Source: Methylococcaceae bacterium UBA7658 (GTDB lineage: Bacteria > Pseudomonadota > Gammaproteobacteria > Methylococcales > Methylomonadaceae). Taken from it: a stretch of 10,599 nucleotides of DNA. Under the pieces are notes generated by a model. The model saw only the letters and a list, made by a program, of their open reading frames with translations, searched no databases and was not told the origin of the DNA. The stretch spans positions 13,504 through 24,102 of the forward strand of contig DLHW01000010.1 of NCBI GenBank assembly GCA_002483425.1, in the 5' to 3' direction. Positions 6,902 to 10,599 of the stretch are shown here, in pieces; the first letter of the stretch is position 1, and the number at the start of each line of letters is the position of its first letter. A program made the position numbers and the translations under genes.

Positions 6902-7888
6902 ATGACTGAACTATCCCATGCCGCAGCGGATGCAGGATACAAAGACAGGGTTATCGTCAAACTGGAACGGGACTTAGGCCCCGTTATCTTGAAAGCCTTA
7001 CGCGAACCACCGACCATCGAAGTAATGGTGAACGCGGACGGCAAAATCTGGCAGGAGCAACTGGGCTTGCCCATGACCTACATCGGGAAAATTTCGTCTG
7101 CCAAGGCTGAAGCCGTCATCAAGACCGTTTCTGGCTATCATAACAAAGAGGCCACCCGAATTAAGCCGGTGATCGAAGGCGAACTGCCCATACCAACGGC
7201 CTCCAATGCCTTGCCGCGTTTTGCCGGATCGCTTCCGCCTGTCGTGCCGAAGCCGGTGTTTTCGATCCGTATCGGCGCGGCGGCTATTTTTTCGTTGGCG
7301 GACTATGTTGCTAATAACATCATGACAGAAGCACAGGCAGGCATAATTCAATTAGCAGTCAAGGCGCGACGGAACATTATGGTGACTGGCGGTACAGGAT
7401 CGGGTAAGACAACCTTGATGAACGCCATCATCCGGCACATGGTGGCAAACGACAACACCGAGCGGATCGTTATCATCGAAGACACGGGCGAGATTCAATG
7501 TTCGGCTGAGAATTTCGTCCAGTTCCATACGACTTTTGATGCCGATATGACCTTGTTGCTAAAAACCACGCTCCGTATGCGGCCTGACCGGATTCTTGTT
7601 GGTGAGGTGCGCGGACAAGAAGCGTTAGACTTGTTGATGGCGTGGAATACAGGCCATGAAGGCGGCGTTGCCACTCTACACGCCAATAACGCCCGCGCCG
7701 GATTGACCCGCTTGGCGACTTTAATCAGCATGAACCGGAATGCACCCCGGTTGATTGAGCCTTTAATTGGGGAAGCCGTGCATTTAATTGTTCATATTGC
7801 TAAAACCCCACAAGGCCGTAAGGTCATGGAAATCATCGAAATTTTAGGATACGAAGGAAATCAATACCGCATCAAAGAACTTATTTAA
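6902..7888 (+). CDS. trbB: Conjugal transfer ATPase TrbB (VirB11 family)
   Basis: A hexameric-type secretion ATPase that powers pilus assembly and DNA transfer at the cytoplasmic face of the P-type type IV secretion system. From the chosen start it is 328 aa, the normal TrbB length. Visible motifs are Walker A GGTGSGKTT (163-171), the Asp box IIEDTGEIQ (191-199) with Glu193, Walker B RILVGEVRG (230-238), and the His box GHEGGVATLHANNA (251-264). The start at 6902 is preceded by GAGGG seven bases upstream. An in-frame ATG at 6809 would add 31 residues unlike the family and would lie in the promoter. It is the first gene of trbBCDE, with 29 bases to trbC. Confidence 0.95.
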   Translation: MTELSHAAADAGYKDRVIVKLERDLGPVILKALREPPTIEVMVNADGKIWQEQLGLPMTYIGKISSAKAEAVIKTVSGYHNKEATRIKPVIEGELPIPTASNALPRFAGSLPPVVPKPVFSIRIGAAAIFSLADYVANNIMTEAQAGIIQLAVKARRNIMVTGGTGSGKTTLMNAIIRHMVANDNTERIVIIEDTGEIQCSAENFVQFHTTFDADMTLLLKTTLRMRPDRILVGEVRGQEALDLLMAWNTGHEGGVATLHANNARAGLTRLATLISMNRNAPRLIEPLIGEAVHLIVHIAKTPQGRKVMEIIEILGYEGNQYRIKELI

Positions 7889-7917
7889 GCCATTTTTCAA
7901 AATGGAGGCAGTTAACC

Positions 7918-8364
7918 ATGCCAGTGTTTTATCTTCAATATAAAACGTTCTTGTTACTAGTAATTTTGCTTTTTTCACTTTGCTATTTGCCAGAAATTTT
8001 TGCCAGCACCGCCGGTGGCGCGAAACCGATGCCTTATGTTGCTTGGTTGGATAATCTCAGGGCTTCGACCTCCGGCCCTGTTGCCTACACCTTGTCGCTG
8101 ATCGGCATCATCGTATCCGGCGGTATCTTGATTTTTGGCGGCGATCTCAATGGGTTTTTCCGAACGCTAATTTTTATTGTGCTGGTCACGGCGCTGATTG
8201 TAGCTGCCGACAATACGCTACGAACCTTACAGGCTGGCGCAGAAATTACTCCTCCTCTCGTTTCAAGCAGTGCAGCGCAACCTAGGGCGTGGTTATGCAC
8301 TAATTCTATGGATAGCCACGCTATTTTTTATAAAGGCGTTGAGATGAAATCGTCATGGCACTGA
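7918..8364 (+). CDS. trbC: TrbC prepilin, likely cyclised (VirB2 family)
   Basis: A 148-aa major pilin precursor of the conjugative pilus. A signal peptide (1-29, ending EIFA) is followed by Ser30. Two membrane segments lie at about 53-75 and 82-102, separated by the family motif LIFGGDLNGFFRTLIF (71-86). A C-terminal extension follows. In RP4, TrbC is cut at both ends and joined head to tail from Ser37 to Gly114, releasing AEIA. Here Gly107 is followed by AEIT, and Ser30 to Gly107 is exactly 78 residues, the RP4 mature length. Cyclisation is inferred from this match; the TraF-type peptidase that would do it is not in the window. GGAGG lies nine bases before the ATG, the strongest ribosome binding site in the operon, fitting a highly made subunit. 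Its last 10 bases overlap trbD. Confidence 0.93.
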   Translation: MPVFYLQYKTFLLLVILLFSLCYLPEIFASTAGGAKPMPYVAWLDNLRASTSGPVAYTLSLIGIIVSGGILIFGGDLNGFFRTLIFIVLVTALIVAADNTLRTLQAGAEITPPLVSSSAAQPRAWLCTNSMDSHAIFYKGVEMKSSWH

Positions 8365-8666
8365 ATCCCGTCCCCATTCGTAAAAGCGGCAACCGCGACA
8401 ACCTGTTTCTTGGCGGCGACCGGGAGATGGTGATGTTCTCTGGTTTATGCGCGTTCGCCTTGATTGTCACCGCGCAAGAATGGACGGCCTTTTTTGTCGG
8501 CACAGGTATCTGGTTCGGGGCGATTTTCGCACTCCGGCTGATGGCTAAGGCCGACCCGAAAATGCGTTGGGTATTCCTACGCCATAGGCTTTATCAACGC
8601 TATTACCCACCGCACAGCACCCCATTTCGGGACAATACCAACAGCCAAGCGAGGTGTTACCGATGA
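8355..8666 (+). CDS. trbD: Conjugal transfer protein TrbD (VirB3 family)
   Basis: A small (103-aa) inner-membrane protein of the mating channel that works with the TrbE ATPase. The family opening ALNPVPIRKSGNRDNLFLGGDRE (split over residues 2-23) is clear, followed by a hydrophobic block (about 25-62) that would make two short membrane spans, and a basic cytoplasmic tail with LRHRLYQRYYPP. It starts within trbC (10-base overlap) and its TGA overlaps the trbE ATG (ATGA), so all three are translationally coupled. The length is normal for TrbD. Confidence 0.92.
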   Translation: MALNPVPIRKSGNRDNLFLGGDREMVMFSGLCAFALIVTAQEWTAFFVGTGIWFGAIFALRLMAKADPKMRWVFLRHRLYQRYYPPHSTPFRDNTNSQARCYR

Positions 8667-10599
8667 TCCCCCTGATTATCAGTATTGCTGCTTTGGGTTT
8701 GGTTTTTTTGGTATCTTTGGCGAAACAAGTCTATGACTTACATAGCCAAACCAGCCTGAAACGGCATCGTGGCAAGGAAGCGGGGCTTGCCGACCTGTTG
8801 ATGTATTCGGCCTTGGTCACCGATGATGTCATCGTATGCAAGAACGGTGCATTCTTGATGGCATGGCTGTTCCAATGCGCCGATGCGGGCAGTAGTACGG
8901 ACGAACAGAAAGAAGCAATCCGGCTACGCATCAACGCCGCGCTTGCCAAGCTTGGCAATGGTTGGGTGCTGCACATCGATGCAGTACGGCGGGTGGCTAC
9001 GGGATACCAGGACGCTTCGTCTTCTTACTTTCCCGATCTCATTTGTCGCGCTATCGACGAAGAACGCCGCCGCTTGTTTGAAAGCATCGGTACGCTGTAC
9101 GAAGGTTATTTTGTGTTGACGGCGACTTATTTTCCGCCGTTGTTGGCCCAGCAGAAGTTCGTCGAGTTGATGTTTGACGATGACAGCAAACAATCGGACA
9201 AGAAAGCCATAACACGCGATTTAATCAAGGCTTTCTGGCACGATTGCGAAAGCCTTGAATCCAGATTATCCCTGTCGTTTTCGATGACTAGGCTTAAAAG
9301 CCACACGAAACCACAAGAAGACGGCAGCGTTCAGGTCGAACACGATTTATTACGTTGGCTGCATTATTGCGTTACGGGCTTAAGTCATCCCGTCCAGTTG
9401 CCCAAGAACCCGATTTACCTAGATAAACTGATTGGCGGGAAAGAGTGCTGGACGGGAGTCGTCCCCAAAATCGGCAAGCACTTCATTGGCATAGTCGCCA
9501 TCGATGGGTTTCCCTTCGATTCCACTCCCGGTATGTTGAATGCCTTGACCGAAATCCATTCGGAATACCGTTGGTCAAGCCGCTTCATTTTTATGGATGG
9601 ACATGAAGCAGTCGCCCATTTGGAACGTTACCGCAAGAAGTGGCGGCAAAAGGTACGCGGCTTTTTCGACCAAGTATTCAACCTAAATTCCGGCCAGATT
9701 GACCAGGATGCCGCCGCGATGGTGGCGGATGCCGAAGCCGCCATCGGCGAGACCAATAGCGGTTTGGTGAGCCAAGGCTACTATACCAGCGTCATTGTCC
9801 TCATGAACGAAGACCGGGGGAAATTACTGAAAGACCAGCGCGTGGTCGAAAAACTGATCAATAAATTGGGCTTTTCCGCCCGGATCGAAACGATCAATGC
9901 GATGGATGCTTTCTTCGGCAGTTTGCCGGGTCATGCTGTCGAAAATGTCCGCCGTCCTATCGTCAATTCCTTGAATTTGGCTGACCTGATGCCGAGCAGT
10001 TCCATCTGGACGGGGCTGAATACTTGTCCTTGTCCATTGTATCCGCCGAATTCACCGCCATTGATGGCATGCGTCACCCACGGATCGACCCCGTTCCGGT
10101 TAAACCTGCATGTCCGGGATGTCGGGCATAGCATCCTGTTTGGCCCGACTGGTTCCGGCAAATCGACCCATTTGGCCCTGTTGGTGGCACAATTGCGCCG
10201 TTATCCCGGAATGACCATTTTTGCTTTCGATAAAGGAATGTCCTTGTATCCCTTGACCTCCGCGATCCGTGCAGTAACCCGGGGCGAAAGCGGCAAGCAT
10301 TTCGAAATTGGTTCCGATAACGAAACTTTAGCCTTTTGCCCGTTGCAATTTCTGGATGGCAAAAGTGATAGGGCATGGGCGATGGAATGGATCGACAACC
10401 TGCTGGCTTTAAATGGCGTGGACACCACGCCCGACCAACGCAATGAAATCGCGTTAGCCATCCTCAATATGTACCAAAGCGGATCGAAGACCTTATCCGA
10501 ATTCATGGTAACCATCCAGGATGAAAAAATCCGTTCGGCACTCGTGCAATATACGATAGACGGCAGCATGGGGAAGCTGTTGGATGCTGAAAGAGATGG
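8663..10599 (+). CDS. trbE: Conjugal transfer ATPase TrbE (VirB4 family), 3' end outside window
   Basis: The reading frame starts at ATG 8663 with GAGGTG upstream and stays open to the window edge, giving about 645 codons without a stop. TrbE proteins are usually 800-850 aa, so roughly the last quarter is missing. It is the large cytoplasmic ATPase of the type IV secretion channel. An N-terminal hydrophobic segment (about 2-18) may anchor it, as in TrbE/TrbD partners. The CagE_TrbE_VirB-type region follows, then the Walker A motif GPTGSGKST at about 494-502, with FAFDKGMSLYPL shortly after, typical of VirB4 proteins. Walker B lies beyond the visible part. Overlap with trbD by 4 bases supports the start. 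No frameshift is seen in the stretch read. Confidence 0.94.
   Translation, partial: MIPLIISIAALGLVFLVSLAKQVYDLHSQTSLKRHRGKEAGLADLLMYSALVTDDVIVCKNGAFLMAWLFQCADAGSSTDEQKEAIRLRINAALAKLGNGWVLHIDAVRRVATGYQDASSSYFPDLICRAIDEERRRLFESIGTLYEGYFVLTATYFPPLLAQQKFVELMFDDDSKQSDKKAITRDLIKAFWHDCESLESRLSLSFSMTRLKSHTKPQEDGSVQVEHDLLRWLHYCVTGLSHPVQLPKNPIYLDKLIGGKECWTGVVPKIGKHFIGIVAIDGFPFDSTPGMLNALTEIHSEYRWSSRFIFMDGHEAVAHLERYRKKWRQKVRGFFDQVFNLNSGQIDQDAAAMVADAEAAIGETNSGLVSQGYYTSVIVLMNEDRGKLLKDQRVVEKLINKLGFSARIETINAMDAFFGSLPGHAVENVRRPIVNSLNLADLMPSSSIWTGLNTCPCPLYPPNSPPLMACVTHGSTPFRLNLHVRDVGHSILFGPTGSGKSTHLALLVAQLRRYPGMTIFAFDKGMSLYPLTSAIRAVTRGESGKHFEIGSDNETLAFCPLQFLDGKSDRAWAMEWIDNLLALNGVDTTPDQRNEIALAILNMYQSGSKTLSEFMVTIQDEKIRSALVQYTIDGSMGKLLDAERD

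Noticed and set aside
10074..10569. Overlapping - strand open frames opposite trbE
   Set aside because: They lie opposite a strongly supported VirB4-family coding frame and encode low-complexity, family-less peptides; they are antisense shadows.
1..10599. CRISPR array, tRNA or rRNA genes, insertion sequence
   Set aside because: No regularly spaced repeats, no tRNA- or rRNA-like stretch, and no transposase gene or flanking terminal repeats were seen while reading both strands.

Overview
The window looks like part of a proteobacterial conjugative element (integrative element or plasmid) joined to an AT-rich cargo segment. The right third (about 6.8-10.6 kb, + strand) is the start of a P-type (RP4/Ti-like) mating-pair-formation operon in the classical order trbB-trbC-trbD-trbE. 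trbE runs off the right edge. Family resemblance and mid-range GC in this part suggest a gammaproteobacterium or betaproteobacterium, possibly a methanotroph-like host; that host guess is weak.

The left two thirds are entirely on the - strand. Read in transcription order from the divergent intergenic region at 6690-6901, they are: an unrecognised 312-aa protein with a weak ParB/sulfiredoxin-fold-like patch (5751-6689); a secreted periplasmic binding protein of the ABC_sub_bind type (4901-5770); a CHASE8-like, HAMP-containing sensor histidine kinase (3402-4904); and then, after 64 bases, a three-gene AT-rich cassette. The cassette encodes a two-TM membrane protein with a PLD-like but HKD-less C-terminal domain (2498-3337), an EgtD-like SAM methyltransferase (1544-2470), and a sodium:solute symporter (138-1538).

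The first three - strand genes overlap by 20 and 4 bases and so probably form one unit. The binding protein and kinase look like a periplasmic sensor pair, and no response regulator is visible in the window. The divergent region carries a plausible sigma70-type promoter for trb with a perfect 6-bp inverted repeat over its -10 box, and a TATAAT promoter for the opposite operon. Shared control of transfer and of the sensing genes is therefore possible.

The membrane/PLD-like, EgtD-like and symporter genes are spaced as an operon (27 and 5 bases apart), are visibly richer in A+T than the trb genes, and do not match a system I can name. They are the best candidate here for an undescribed system. 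The trbC product matches the architecture of the RP4 cyclic pilin unusually well: the predicted cyclised segment is exactly 78 residues. The remaining sequence (1-137, 3338-3401, 6690-6901) is non-coding as far as I can see.
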